From the NCBI RefSeq assembly GCF_014850975.1, contig NZ_JACXST010000001.1, positions 930,001 through 994,000 on the forward strand: a stretch of 64,000 nucleotides of DNA, read 5' to 3'. The translations under genes were made by a program, and so were the position numbers. The stretch's first letter is position 1, and the number at the start of each line of letters is the position of its first letter. Source of the DNA: Methylomonas fluvii (lineage in GTDB: Bacteria > Pseudomonadota > Gammaproteobacteria > Methylococcales > Methylomonadaceae). This document shows, in pieces, positions 17,211 to 26,825 of this stretch. Under the pieces are notes generated by a model. That model saw only the letters and a list, made by a program, of their open reading frames with translations. It was not told where the DNA came from and did no database searches.

Positions 17211-19451
17211 TTAGGCTTCGGAGCTGAAAAACCGAAAGCAGTCACGCCCCGCGCATTTGGCTTGGTACATCGCATTGTCGGCGTTTTTCATCAGGCTATT
17301 TGCCTCCAGGCCGTCATCGGGATAAACGGCAATCCCTATGCTGGAAGAAATATCCAGCGTGTGTTGTTGAATCACAAACGGCTGATTCAGACTGGTCAAG
17401 ATGTTTTCGGCGACCAGCCCGGCCGCTGAGTGTCGGTCCAATTGGCTGAGTAAAATCACAAACTCATCGCCGCCCAAACGCGACACGGTATCCGTTTCCC
17501 GCTTGACGCACGCTTCCAGGCGATTCGCCACCTCTTTCAGCAATAAGTCGCCGACATCGTGACCGAAGCTGTCGTTGACCGGCTTGAACTTGTCCAGATC
17601 CAAATAGAGCAAGGCCAGCAAACTGTGCTCGCGTCTGGCCTGAGCGATAGCCTGATGCAAGCGGTCGATCAGTAAGGTGCGATTGGGCAGGTCGGTCAGT
17701 GCGTCGAAGTGGGCCAGATGATGAATGTGTTGCTCTATGGCTTTACGCGCCGTTATGTCCATCATCGTGCCGACATAATGGGTAATTTTGCCATCCGGGT
17801 TTTTCACGGCGCTGATGGTGAGCCATTCCGGAAATATATTGCCGTTCTTACGCCGATTCCAGATTTCACCTTGCCAGACGCCTTCGCTATCAATGGATTG
17901 CCACATTTCGGCAAAAAACAGCGCATCGTGAATGCCGGAATTGAGGATGTTCATTTTTTGACCGATGGCTTCTTCGCTGGAGTAGCCGGTAATCGCGGTA
18001 AAGGATTTATTCACCTTTAAAATGACGGCATCGGCATCGGCATCGGTAATCATCATGCCCTCCTGCGATTCGAAAGCCGTCGCGGCAATCCGCAGTTCGG
18101 TGTCCAGGCGTTTGCGTTCGCAAATGTTTTGCGCGAAGGTAAAACTCAGTTCCAAGCCATTGTGAGCGATGTAGTGGCAGGTGAGCTCGACAGGGAATAC
18201 TGTGCCATCTTTACGCCGATGAAGGCTTTCGTGGCTGACAATTTCGCAGTCGCGCAAACGCTGCCAAATGGCTGGCCAGGCACTGGCCGCAAAGTCCGGA
18301 TCGAATTCCCAAGGGGCCATGCCCACCAATTCGTCCCGCGAATAGCCCAAAGATTGACACGCGTAATCATTGACGTACGTCACCATGCCCTTGGGATTAA
18401 GACAGAAGAAAGCGGTCTTGCTTTTATCGACCATGGTTTTGGCCAGCCACAACTCGTTTTCAATCTTCTTTAGCTCGGTGATGTCATCGTATACCCCCAA
18501 TATTCCGATGGTTTCGCCCAGACTATTGCGCAGTGGCGCTTTAGAGGTTCGCAGCAGAATCTCTTTGCCCTCGGGAGTGGTTTGCGGCTCTTCGTAAGCC
18601 AGCTTAGGCATGTTCGATTGCATGACCTGGCGGTCATCGGCGCGGTAGAGCAAGGCCTGGTTTCGCCAGGACAGTTGCTGATCGACTTTACCGAGGAGGT
18701 CTTCGGCTCTAGTGAAACCGCCATCTCGAGCGAACTGCGAGTTGCAGCCGAGATAGCGCGATTGCAGGTCTTTCCAAAATACCCGCATAGGTATGGTTTC
18801 TATGACCGATTGCAGCAAGCTGCGTGACTCGGCGAGCGCGTTCATCGCATTGATGCGTTTGGAAATATCGTAGAGTAATACCAGTTGCATTTTCTGATCG
18901 GCTCCGCCTATACGCGTGGCGGTGGCCATGACGTGTTTGTTCAGGTCGTTTTTGCAACGAACTTTGATTTCCAGGGGCTGAAATTCTTGGTCGTCATTTT
19001 CGAAGCGCTTTTGCCATTCCGCGCCAATCGTTTCACGGTAAACGGGATCGGGGAAGGCCTGTAATTGCCAATCGGATAGGTTGGGAATATCCCGGAGCTG
19101 GTACCCGAAGACCTTGGTAAATTCCGGGTTCAGCATTTGCAGATTGCGCTTGTCGTCGAATAGCGCCAGAGGAATGGGCAGTGCGGTGACAATAGTGCTT
19201 AACTGGATATTGTCGTCGTGCAAACTGCTCAGATGGTCTAAAAAAACAATGATCATGGCGCAGATCAACGAGGCGACCAGCAGTGAAGCGACCAAGCCGG
19301 TAAGTAGATAATCAAAGCTGATTTCGCCTTTCAGCAGCAAATCTATTATCGCCACAATAGATTCCGTAAGCACTGTCGCCAGAACAACCGAAATCAGCCA
19401 AAGCTGGTATTTATTGATACGTGGTAAACGGCTGAGAAGGATGTATTTCAA
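17211..19451 (-). CDS. Membrane diguanylate cyclase with four PAS domains
   Basis: A 746-residue signalling protein that should make cyclic-di-GMP. Two membrane helices (about 17-40 and 50-72) are followed by four PAS-type domains (about 84-200, 210-335, 337-455 and 456-575) and a C-terminal GGDEF domain with an intact RLGGDEF active site. An RETD sequence lies exactly five residues before GGDEF, matching the RxxD inhibitory site for product feedback. There is no EAL domain. The PAS domains may sense redox, ligand or light; no cofactor can be assigned from sequence alone. It is a single gene convergent with the M23 peptidase, separated by only two bases. Confidence 0.92.
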   Translation of the reverse strand: MKYILLSRLPRINKYQLWLISVVLATVLTESIVAIIDLLLKGEISFDYLLTGLVASLLVASLICAMIIVFLDHLSSLHDDNIQLSTIVTALPIPLALFDDKRNLQMLNPEFTKVFGYQLRDIPNLSDWQLQAFPDPVYRETIGAEWQKRFENDDQEFQPLEIKVRCKNDLNKHVMATATRIGGADQKMQLVLLYDISKRINAMNALAESRSLLQSVIETIPMRVFWKDLQSRYLGCNSQFARDGGFTRAEDLLGKVDQQLSWRNQALLYRADDRQVMQSNMPKLAYEEPQTTPEGKEILLRTSKAPLRNSLGETIGILGVYDDITELKKIENELWLAKTMVDKSKTAFFCLNPKGMVTYVNDYACQSLGYSRDELVGMAPWEFDPDFAASAWPAIWQRLRDCEIVSHESLHRRKDGTVFPVELTCHYIAHNGLELSFTFAQNICERKRLDTELRIAATAFESQEGMMITDADADAVILKVNKSFTAITGYSSEEAIGQKMNILNSGIHDALFFAEMWQSIDSEGVWQGEIWNRRKNGNIFPEWLTISAVKNPDGKITHYVGTMMDITARKAIEQHIHHLAHFDALTDLPNRTLLIDRLHQAIAQARREHSLLALLYLDLDKFKPVNDSFGHDVGDLLLKEVANRLEACVKRETDTVSRLGGDEFVILLSQLDRHSAAGLVAENILTSLNQPFVIQQHTLDISSSIGIAVYPDDGLEANSLMKNADNAMYQAKCAGRDCFRFFSSEA

Positions 19452-19594
19452 ACTAGGCTTTAAGTACTTATTCGGCTGAAACGCTCAGTCGTTGATGAGA
19501 TTTTTTGTACGCTAAAGCTTACATCTTTGTAGGCCTATTTCAAAATTTATCGGGAGTTTTTCCTTTTTTAGTCTACGGTTGCGCCAATAAACGC

Positions 19595-20794
19595 TCAATG
19601 AGCCGCTTTAAACTGGCGACGAGCGATGAGGATGCATAAGGCAATTAAACAAAATCCGGCACCCGCATAAAACGTAAACTCGGCGCCGTAACAATCCCAC
19701 AGCATACCCGCCATGACGCTAGCCAACAGCATGGCGATGCCGCCGACCAGATTGAAAAATCCGTAAGCGGTGCCGCGCAGGTCGGCGGGTGAAGTGTCCG
19801 CGACCATTTTTGCCAGCAAGCCTTGGGTCATGCCCATGTGCACCCCCCAAAGCCCTACGCCGGCCAGCACCACCCGCCAATCGGCGCTGCTGGCCAGTAC
19901 CAGGTCGGCGGCGATCAGTACGATCAGTCCCCAAGCCAGCAGTTTTCGATGCGATATGCTGTCGGAAAGCCTGCCGAACGGGTAAGCTGTAGCCGAATAA
20001 ACGACGTTCATCGCCACCATTGCCAAAGGTAACAGCGCAATTGGAATGCCGCTTTGTTGGGCGCGCAGCACCAAAAAGGCCTCGCTGAATCGCGCCAGCG
20101 TGAACACCGCGCCGATCATCACGACCCGCCAATAATCGGCATGCAAGCGTTGCAGATTAGCGCGTTTGATGGGATTGCCGTGTTGCGAACGCTGTATATG
20201 CTTGGGTTCCCGCACCCCAAACAGCAACATCAGCACCGACAACCCGCCGGGGATCACCGCCACCCAAAAGACCGCCCGAAAATCGTTGGTCCACAGCAGC
20301 ATCAGCGCCACCGCCAGCAATGGTCCCAGAAAAGAGCCGACCGTATCCAGTGATTGCCTGAGGCCAAAGGCCGCACCGCGAATTTCCGGCGGGGTGATGT
20401 CGGCGACGAGCGCGTCGCGCGGTGCGCCGCGTATGCCCTTGCCGACCCGGTCCAGCAGGCGGGCGGTTAAGACCATGCCGCTGCTGCCGGCAATCGCAAA
20501 CAAGGGTTTGGTCAGGGCTCCCAGGCTATAACCTATCAAGGCCAGGCTTTTCCGCTTGCCCAGATAATCGCTGAGCACGCCGGAAAACACCTTGACGATC
20601 AAGGCGGTAGCCTCGGCGGCGCCTTCAATCAAGCCGATACTTAAGCCGCTGGCATGCAAGGTGGTGAGCATGAATACAGGCAGCAGGCTGTGGATCATTT
20701 CCGAGGAAATATCCATCAACATACTGACAAAGCCCAATGCCCAAACACTTTTCGGGATTTGTCGCCAGATAGGTTTTGCGCCGGAGTGCGTCAT
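19595..20794 (-). CDS. MFS transporter
   Basis: A 399-residue inner-membrane protein with about 11-12 hydrophobic helices, of the major facilitator superfamily. The loop between helices 2 and 3 (GVLSDYLGKRKSLALIGY) is the conserved MFS motif A, and a similar motif occurs in the second half (GRLSDSISHRKLLAWG). The substrate cannot be told; related proteins are often annotated as multidrug or metabolite exporters. Start ATG at 20794 gives MTHSGAKPIWRQIPKSVWALGF. It is a single gene divergent from the dienelactone hydrolase. Confidence 0.88.
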   Translation of the reverse strand: MTHSGAKPIWRQIPKSVWALGFVSMLMDISSEMIHSLLPVFMLTTLHASGLSIGLIEGAAEATALIVKVFSGVLSDYLGKRKSLALIGYSLGALTKPLFAIAGSSGMVLTARLLDRVGKGIRGAPRDALVADITPPEIRGAAFGLRQSLDTVGSFLGPLLAVALMLLWTNDFRAVFWVAVIPGGLSVLMLLFGVREPKHIQRSQHGNPIKRANLQRLHADYWRVVMIGAVFTLARFSEAFLVLRAQQSGIPIALLPLAMVAMNVVYSATAYPFGRLSDSISHRKLLAWGLIVLIAADLVLASSADWRVVLAGVGLWGVHMGMTQGLLAKMVADTSPADLRGTAYGFFNLVGGIAMLLASVMAGMLWDCYGAEFTFYAGAGFCLIALCILIARRQFKAAH

Positions 20795-20956
20795 GGAGTC
20801 TATTTTGCAGTTCGTTTAAAGCAAATCACTAGCGTCTAGTTTGCTGTAAAACCCGCCGCCACGGTGAAATTTTATTGTCGCAAGGCCCTAGAGATTGACA
20901 AGGCCCGTTAGCGGTGTAAACGTAAGCCCATTTTTCTCAACGGGAGGTTTTTTATA

Positions 20957-21739
20957 ATGCGCAGTTTATTCTTTTTGGCCTTATTGTTCAGCTCGAGTTT
21001 GCAAGCGGCATTGCAGGAACAAACCGTCAGTTACACCGCCGGCGATACCACGCTAAAAGGTTATCTGGTGTGGGACGATACGAAAGGCGACAAGCAGCCC
21101 GGCGTGCTGGTGGTCCACGAATGGTGGGGCTTGAACGACTATGCCCGGCAGCGGGCGAAGATGTTGGCGGAACTGGGCTATACCGCGCTGGCGGTTGATA
21201 TGTACGGCGACGGCAAATCCAGCGAGCATGCCACCGAAGCCTCAACCTTCATGAATAGCGTCGTGGAGCGGGCCGGCGTTTCGCAATTGCGTTTTACGGC
21301 GGCTTTAGCCTTTTTACAAAAACAAGCCAGTGTTGATAAGGGCAAGATTGCGGCGATAGGTTATTGTTTCGGCGGTGCGACAGTCTTGAATATGGCGCGC
21401 TTGGGTACCGATCTGGCGGCGGTGGTGAGCTTTCACGGTAATCTTGCCACGCAAACCCCGGCGCGGGCCGGGCAGGTCAAGTCGCGGGTATTGGTGTTAA
21501 ACGGTGCAGCCGACGAGTTCGTCAGCGCCGACAGTATTGCGGCTTTTGAAAAAGAAATGACCCAGGCCGGTGTGGACTATCGTTTGGTTAACTATCCCGG
21601 CGCGCGGCACGGATTCACCAACCCCGACGCGGATAGGTTGGGCAAAGCCAATAATTTGCCTATTGCTTATGATGCCGAGGCGGATAAACAATCCTGGGAA
21701 GCCATGCAACAGTTGTTTCGTGAACTGTTCAAGCAATAG
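20957..21739 (+). CDS. Exported dienelactone hydrolase family protein
   Basis: A 260-residue alpha/beta hydrolase with a signal peptide (MRSLFFLALLFSSSLQA). The family catalytic triad is visible: Cys137 in GYCFGG, Asp186 in NGAADEFV and His218 in ARHGF. The conserved VVHEWWGLNDYARQRA segment (53-67) is typical of this group. Dienelactone hydrolases open lactones in chloroaromatic breakdown, but exported paralogues like this are common in bacteria without such pathways, and the true substrate is unknown. It is convergent with the TetR gene, with no gap between the two stop codons. Confidence 0.92.
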   Translation: MRSLFFLALLFSSSLQAALQEQTVSYTAGDTTLKGYLVWDDTKGDKQPGVLVVHEWWGLNDYARQRAKMLAELGYTALAVDMYGDGKSSEHATEASTFMNSVVERAGVSQLRFTAALAFLQKQASVDKGKIAAIGYCFGGATVLNMARLGTDLAAVVSFHGNLATQTPARAGQVKSRVLVLNGAADEFVSADSIAAFEKEMTQAGVDYRLVNYPGARHGFTNPDADRLGKANNLPIAYDAEADKQSWEAMQQLFRELFKQ

Positions 21740-22435
21740 CTAATCGTGAGTCAAATCGCTGGCAGTCGGCGCATAGGCCCTGATAAACGCGCTGACGGCG
21801 CGCTCGACTGTCGCTTTAACTTGTTTGGGTTTCAATTCCCGGCGGGCGTTGAACAAGCCCGACTCGTACACTTCAGATTCCAGCAGGCCGCGAAAATGCG
21901 CGGCCACCACATGTGGATCGGCGCGCCGCAACTGGCCGGCATTCATCGCTTGTGCGAAAAATTGCGCGGTAATTTGCATGCCCTTGGCGGGGCCGTTTTC
22001 GAAAAACAGGCGGCCGGCTTCCGGCTGAGTCGCGGCTGCTGCGATCAACATGCGTCGGGCCGCCAAACTTTTCAAGGACAGAAAGTTACTCATCACGCCT
22101 TCGCCGAAACGTTGCAAAGTGGCCGGCAAGTCGTCGGAAGGTTGTAACAGTGTCAGGACTTGGTTGATCTGGTCTGGCAGTGTATCGAGAGATGCGTTGC
22201 CGTAGTCCTGCATCAGCAAGGAAAATAATTGCTCGCTGTGGCGATCGGCGGAACGGCGCGCCAATTCCAGGAATAACTGTTCCTTGGAGCTGAAATAGTT
22301 GTACAACGTGGCCTTGGAGTGGCCGGCGGTAGCGGCGATTTCTGCCATCGTCGCTTGCTCGAAACCGACTTTTTCAAACATGATTTTTGCCGCATCCAGA
22401 ATGGATTGGCAACGTTCTCCACTTTTCTTTCTCAT
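21740..22435 (-). CDS. TetR-family transcriptional regulator
   Basis: A 231-residue repressor-type protein. The N-terminal helix-turn-helix reads ATMAEIAATAGHSKATLYNYFSSKEQLF (about 28-55), typical of TetR/AcrR. The C-terminal ligand domain resembles the TetR_C group often linked to efflux. I choose ATG at 22435 because GGAAGG sits five bases upstream; a TTG six codons earlier is less likely. It is divergent from the RND efflux pair that begins at 22572, so it probably represses that operon and its own gene from the 136-bp intergenic region. The ligand is unknown. Confidence 0.93.
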   Translation of the reverse strand: MRKKSGERCQSILDAAKIMFEKVGFEQATMAEIAATAGHSKATLYNYFSSKEQLFLELARRSADRHSEQLFSLLMQDYGNASLDTLPDQINQVLTLLQPSDDLPATLQRFGEGVMSNFLSLKSLAARRMLIAAAATQPEAGRLFFENGPAKGMQITAQFFAQAMNAGQLRRADPHVVAAHFRGLLESEVYESGLFNARRELKPKQVKATVERAVSAFIRAYAPTASDLTHD

Positions 22436-22571
22436 GGAACCTTCCTTATTCAAACGTGTCGGCTGAGTTTCGAGTAATAGGCCGCTGTTTGGCTTATTCT
22501 AGACCCGATGGTTCAGTTTTAAATTGTCGTATAGACTTGGAGCTGAGTAATGTTTGCCGAGATTTTTCGTC

Positions 22572-23744
22572 ATGATGACACACCTAACGCGTCCTATAAG
22601 CTTTTATACCTTTTATTCCCAGCGTGGATTGGCACGCGGTTCGTTGCTTATCGGGATTTTTACCGTACTGGCATGCTGTGCGGTATTTTTTATAGTTTGG
22701 TTGTTAAACCGGGAAAGTCCAGGCGCTGCCGCTCCGGGAAAAACGGTGCCGGCGCTGACTGTGACACGGGCAGTGCCGCAATGGCGTCAGTGGCCGACCA
22801 CCCTGGAAGCGTCGGGGGCGATTGCGGCCTGGCAAGAAGCCGTCATCGGCGCCCAGCAGGTCGGATTACGGTTAATCGAAGTCAATGTCAATGTCGGCGA
22901 TCAGGTAAAACGCGGTCAACTACTGGCCCGTTTCGATGCTGATATGCTGCGCGCCGATCTGGCGCAATTGCAGGCCAATCTGGCACAGGCACGGGCCACC
23001 GCCGCGCAAGCCGAAATCAACAAACAGCGGGTGTTAAAACTGAAAAACGCAGCGACGCTAAGTCAACAGGAGTTGTTGCGTTACGAAACCGAAGCGGAAA
23101 CCTCCCGCATCCAGGTCGATGCCATCAAGGCCCAGTTGGCAGCTAAGCAGTTGCAACTAAGCTATGCCGAGGTGCGGGCGCCGGACGACGGCGCGATTAG
23201 CGCGCGAATGGCAACCCTGGGCGCAGTGGCCGGCAGCGGGCAGGAATTGTTTCGGTTAATTCGGCAAAATCGCTTGGAATGGCGCGGTGAATTGACTGCC
23301 GGGCAAATCGCGCAAATCCAGACAGGGCAAGCGATTCAACTCAGTTTGCCGGACGGCAGCGTTGCCCAAGCCAAGGTGCGGCAACTGGCGCCAGCCTTGG
23401 ACGAGCAGTCGCGGTTGGGCGTTATGTACGCCGATATCCTGCCCGGTAGCCAGGCGCGGGCCGGTATGTATGCCAATGGCCGAATCGAGTTAAGTCAACG
23501 TCCGGCGCTAGTGGTGCCGGCCGCCGGCGTGGTGATCCGCGACGGACGCAGTTATGTGTTGAAGCTGCACAGCGATGCCGATACCTCGCCGGTTAGTTTA
23601 CAGTCAGTCGCTACCGGCCGGCGGCAGGGCGTGGAAATCGAAATTGTCCAAGGCTTGAACGAAACGGATCGGGTGGTGGTAGAGGGCGCCGGTTTTCTCA
23701 ACGATGGCGATCTCGTACACATCGCGCCGGCGAGGGTGGATTGA
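22572..23744 (+). CDS. RND efflux periplasmic adaptor (membrane fusion protein)
   Basis: A 390-residue adaptor that links an inner-membrane RND pump to an outer-membrane channel. After an N-terminal membrane helix (about 22-45) come the biotinyl-lipoyl-like half motifs, a coiled-coil hairpin (LAQLQANLAQARATAAQAEINKQRVLKLKNA), the second lipoyl half (VRAPDDGAISAR) and a beta-barrel domain. The start is uncertain: ATG 22572, ATG 22575 or TTG 22554 are in frame, and the visible Shine-Dalgarno is weak. The stop overlaps the pump start (TGATG). The divergent TetR gene probably controls it. Confidence 0.93.
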   Translation: MMTHLTRPISFYTFYSQRGLARGSLLIGIFTVLACCAVFFIVWLLNRESPGAAAPGKTVPALTVTRAVPQWRQWPTTLEASGAIAAWQEAVIGAQQVGLRLIEVNVNVGDQVKRGQLLARFDADMLRADLAQLQANLAQARATAAQAEINKQRVLKLKNAATLSQQELLRYETEAETSRIQVDAIKAQLAAKQLQLSYAEVRAPDDGAISARMATLGAVAGSGQELFRLIRQNRLEWRGELTAGQIAQIQTGQAIQLSLPDGSVAQAKVRQLAPALDEQSRLGVMYADILPGSQARAGMYANGRIELSQRPALVVPAAGVVIRDGRSYVLKLHSDADTSPVSLQSVATGRRQGVEIEIVQGLNETDRVVVEGAGFLNDGDLVHIAPARVD

Positions 23745-26700
23745 TGAGTTTTGCCTCTTGGTCGATTCGCAACCCCATTCCATCGATTTTACTGTTTATC
23801 TTACTGTCATTAGCTGGACTGCGCGGCTTGCAGCAATTGTCGATACAGAGCTTGCCGGATCTGGATTTACCCAGCGTTATCGTCAAACTTAATCAACCGG
23901 GCGCGGCGCCGGCACAGTTGGAAACTGAAGTGGCGCGCAAAGTCGAGGATTCGATTGCCACGCTGTCCGGGCTGAAGCATATCCGCACCTCGATTACCGA
24001 TGGCTTGGTGCAAATCAATGTCGAATTTATCCTAGAAAAAAAGCTTTCAGATGCCTTGATAGAAACCAAGGACGCCGTGGACCGGGTGCGCTCGGATTTA
24101 CCTAGCAGTGTGCTGCAACCCAGTATTAGTGCGGTGACAGTGGGCGGTGCGCCGATTTTGACCTATGCGATCGCCTCGACCAAACTGGACGAGGAGGCCT
24201 TGTCCTGGCAGGTGGACGATAACGTCAGCAAGGTCATGTTGGGCGTGGCCGGCGTCGGTCGCTTCGAGCGGTTGGGCGGTGTGCAGCGGGAAATACACTT
24301 GGAAGTCGATCCGGTGCGGTTGGCGTCTCTGGGTATCACCGCGACTGATGTGTCGCGAGCCTTGAAACAGGCGCAGCAGGAGTCTTCCGGCGGTCGGGGT
24401 AATGTGGGCTTGGCGGAGCAATCCTTACGCACGCTGGCCACGGTGCGGCAGGCCAGCGAACTGGCGGCCTTGCCGGTGGCGATAGCCAACGGCCGCGAGG
24501 TGCGCTTGGACCAAATCGCCACGGTCCGCGATACCGTCGCTGAGCGCACGCAATTGGCTGCGTTGGACGGCAAGCCGTTGATCGGATTCAACATCTACAG
24601 GGCCAAGGGTTTTGATGAAACCCGTATCGCCAGTGATGTGGAGCAGGCCTTAGCGCGGATGCGGGAAGCCGATCCCGCCTTGAGTTTTACCTTGATTTCC
24701 GGTTCGGTGGCCTATTCGCAAGAGCAATATGAAGGCTCGATGATGATGCTCTACGAAGGCGCGCTGTTGGCGGTCTTGGTGGTGTGGTGGTTCTTGCGCG
24801 ATTGGCGGGCAACTTTGGTATCGGCGTCGGCCCTGCCTTTGTCGATTCTGCCGACATTCGCGGTGATGCATTGGCTGGGGTTTTCCATGAACATGCTGAC
24901 CATGCTGGCCTTGGCCATCGTGGTTGGGATTTTGGTGGACGATGCGATTGTGGAAATCGAAAACATCGCCCGGCACGTGCGGATGGGCAAAAGCATCCGC
25001 CAGGCCGCCGCCGAAGCTGTCGACGAAATCGCACTGGCGGTCATCGCCACTACCTTGACGCTGGTGGTGGTGTTCATGCCTACCGCGCTGATGAGCGGGG
25101 TATCGGGATTGTTTTTTCGGCAGTTCGGTTGGACCGCTGTGGTGGCGGTGCTGGCGTCCTTGCTGGTGGCGCGCTTGCTGACGCCGATGCTGGCAGCTTA
25201 TTTGCTCACCGAAGGTCATCATCCGGCCAGTGTCGATGGCAGATTAATGCCCATTTACCTGCAAGCCGTGCAGTGGACCTTGCGCCATCGCCAGGCGACG
25301 ATGCTGTTATCCACGCTGTTTTTTATCGGCGCGTGCTTATTGCTGCCCTTGATTCCTGCGGGTTTCGTGCCGCCCGCTGATCGCGGCTACACCACGGTGC
25401 AACTCGAATTGCCGCCGGGCAGTTCGATAAACGATGCCGGTCGAGTCGCTGAAGCCGCAAGAGCTGTTCTGCAACCGCTGGCAGGTGTTGAACACATTTT
25501 TACCGCAGTCGGCAGTAGTCAAATAGTCGGTGGCGGCGTGACCAGGCCGGGCGAACAACGCAAAGGGGCGCTGACCTTAACCTTGAGCGAGCGGGGACAG
25601 CGGCCGCATCAAGCGCAGATTGAACAGGCGGTGCGGGCAGTATTACGCGAAGTGCCCGGTGCTCGTTTTTCCATTGGCATCGGTGGTCCGGGCGAGAAGA
25701 TGTCTTTGATACTGTCCAGCGATAATGCGGCGGCTTTAAAGGCCAGTGCGCAGGCCTTAGAGCGCGATTTGCGTAATATGGGTAGTTTGAGCAGCATCAG
25801 CTCCACGGCCAGCCTGGAGCGGCCGGAAATCGCCATTCGACCGGACTGGCAGCGCGCTGCCGAACTGGGCGTGACGGCCGAGCTAATCGGAGAAACGGTC
25901 AGAATTGCCACCAGCGGCGATTTTGATGCCCAGCTGGCCAAGTTGAATCTGGATAACCGCCAGCTCGCGATTCGAGTAAGGATAGCCGATGCCGCGCGGC
26001 AGGATTTGCAGGTCTTAGCCAATCTACGAGTGAGGGCGGGGGATAGGATGGTACCTCTGTCCAGTGTGGCCGAGCTATCTTTAGCCAGCGGTTCGGCGCA
26101 GGTGGATCGGTATGATCGCCGCCGCTATGTCATGGTCAATGCCGAACTGGGCGGCATGTCCCTGGGTGATGCGCTGGCCGCCGCCAAAACTTTGCCGGCA
26201 GTGGTCAATATGCCGTCCAGCGTTAAATTGATTCGTACCGGCGATGCGGAAATTATGGCCGAATTGGCCAGCAGTTTTTGTATGGCGATGCTGACCGGAT
26301 TGCTGTGTGTGTTTTGCGTATTGGTGTTGCTATTCAAGGATTTTTTTCAACCCTTGACCATCCTGTCGGCGATACCGCTATCGATGGGCGGTGCGTTTGT
26401 CGCACTGTTGCTGACTGGCGGCGAGTTGAATATTCCGTCGATGATAGGCTTGATCATGTTGATGGGCATCGTCACCAAAAATTCGATCCTCCTGGTGGAA
26501 TATGCGTTGTTAGCGATGCGCGAACACAACTTAAGTCGGCACGAGGCGTTGTTGGATGCTTGCCATAAGCGCGCCAGGCCGATTGTCATGACCACGGTGG
26601 CCATGATTGCCGGCATGTTGCCGATTGCGTTGGGATGGGGTGCCGACGCCAGTTTTCGTCAGCCGATGGCGGTGGCGGTGATAGGCGGCTTGATCAGCTC

Positions 26701-26806
26701 TACTTTGTTGAGTCTGCTGGTGGTGCCGGTGGTGTTCACCTATATCGATGGTGCTCGGCAAAGCTTGGTAAGGCCGTTTTTTGGTAGTGTCTCAAAGGGC
26801 GAATGA
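23744..26806 (+). CDS. RND efflux pump, HAE1-type inner-membrane transporter
   Basis: A 1020-residue proton-driven exporter with two repeats of about six membrane helices and two large periplasmic loops. The proton relay acidic pair is present near residue 399 (VGILVDDAIVEIENIARH), and the partner Lys in the second half lies in MGIVTKNSILLVEYA. These mark the hydrophobe/amphiphile efflux-1 (AcrB-like) family rather than heavy-metal pumps. The length is normal. It overlaps the adaptor gene by one base; no outer-membrane channel gene follows, so a TolC-type protein is presumably encoded elsewhere. The substrate is unknown. Confidence 0.95.
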   Translation: MSFASWSIRNPIPSILLFILLSLAGLRGLQQLSIQSLPDLDLPSVIVKLNQPGAAPAQLETEVARKVEDSIATLSGLKHIRTSITDGLVQINVEFILEKKLSDALIETKDAVDRVRSDLPSSVLQPSISAVTVGGAPILTYAIASTKLDEEALSWQVDDNVSKVMLGVAGVGRFERLGGVQREIHLEVDPVRLASLGITATDVSRALKQAQQESSGGRGNVGLAEQSLRTLATVRQASELAALPVAIANGREVRLDQIATVRDTVAERTQLAALDGKPLIGFNIYRAKGFDETRIASDVEQALARMREADPALSFTLISGSVAYSQEQYEGSMMMLYEGALLAVLVVWWFLRDWRATLVSASALPLSILPTFAVMHWLGFSMNMLTMLALAIVVGILVDDAIVEIENIARHVRMGKSIRQAAAEAVDEIALAVIATTLTLVVVFMPTALMSGVSGLFFRQFGWTAVVAVLASLLVARLLTPMLAAYLLTEGHHPASVDGRLMPIYLQAVQWTLRHRQATMLLSTLFFIGACLLLPLIPAGFVPPADRGYTTVQLELPPGSSINDAGRVAEAARAVLQPLAGVEHIFTAVGSSQIVGGGVTRPGEQRKGALTLTLSERGQRPHQAQIEQAVRAVLREVPGARFSIGIGGPGEKMSLILSSDNAAALKASAQALERDLRNMGSLSSISSTASLERPEIAIRPDWQRAAELGVTAELIGETVRIATSGDFDAQLAKLNLDNRQLAIRVRIADAARQDLQVLANLRVRAGDRMVPLSSVAELSLASGSAQVDRYDRRRYVMVNAELGGMSLGDALAAAKTLPAVVNMPSSVKLIRTGDAEIMAELASSFCMAMLTGLLCVFCVLVLLFKDFFQPLTILSAIPLSMGGAFVALLLTGGELNIPSMIGLIMLMGIVTKNSILLVEYALLAMREHNLSRHEALLDACHKRARPIVMTTVAMIAGMLPIALGWGADASFRQPMAVAVIGGLISSTLLSLLVVPVVFTYIDGARQSLVRPFFGSVSKGE

Positions 26807-26825
26807 ATTCGCCCTTCACTCGGGG

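Noticed and set aside
22550-22942. A 130-codon frame with a good GGAG site at the start of the efflux operon
   Set aside because: The encoded sequence has no family features and overlaps the adaptor in another frame. The GGAG may still be used by a leader peptide, but nothing supports this.
24650-25222. A 190-codon minus-strand frame opposite the RND pump
   Set aside because: His/Gln-rich antisense translation of membrane-helix codons, a common artefact.
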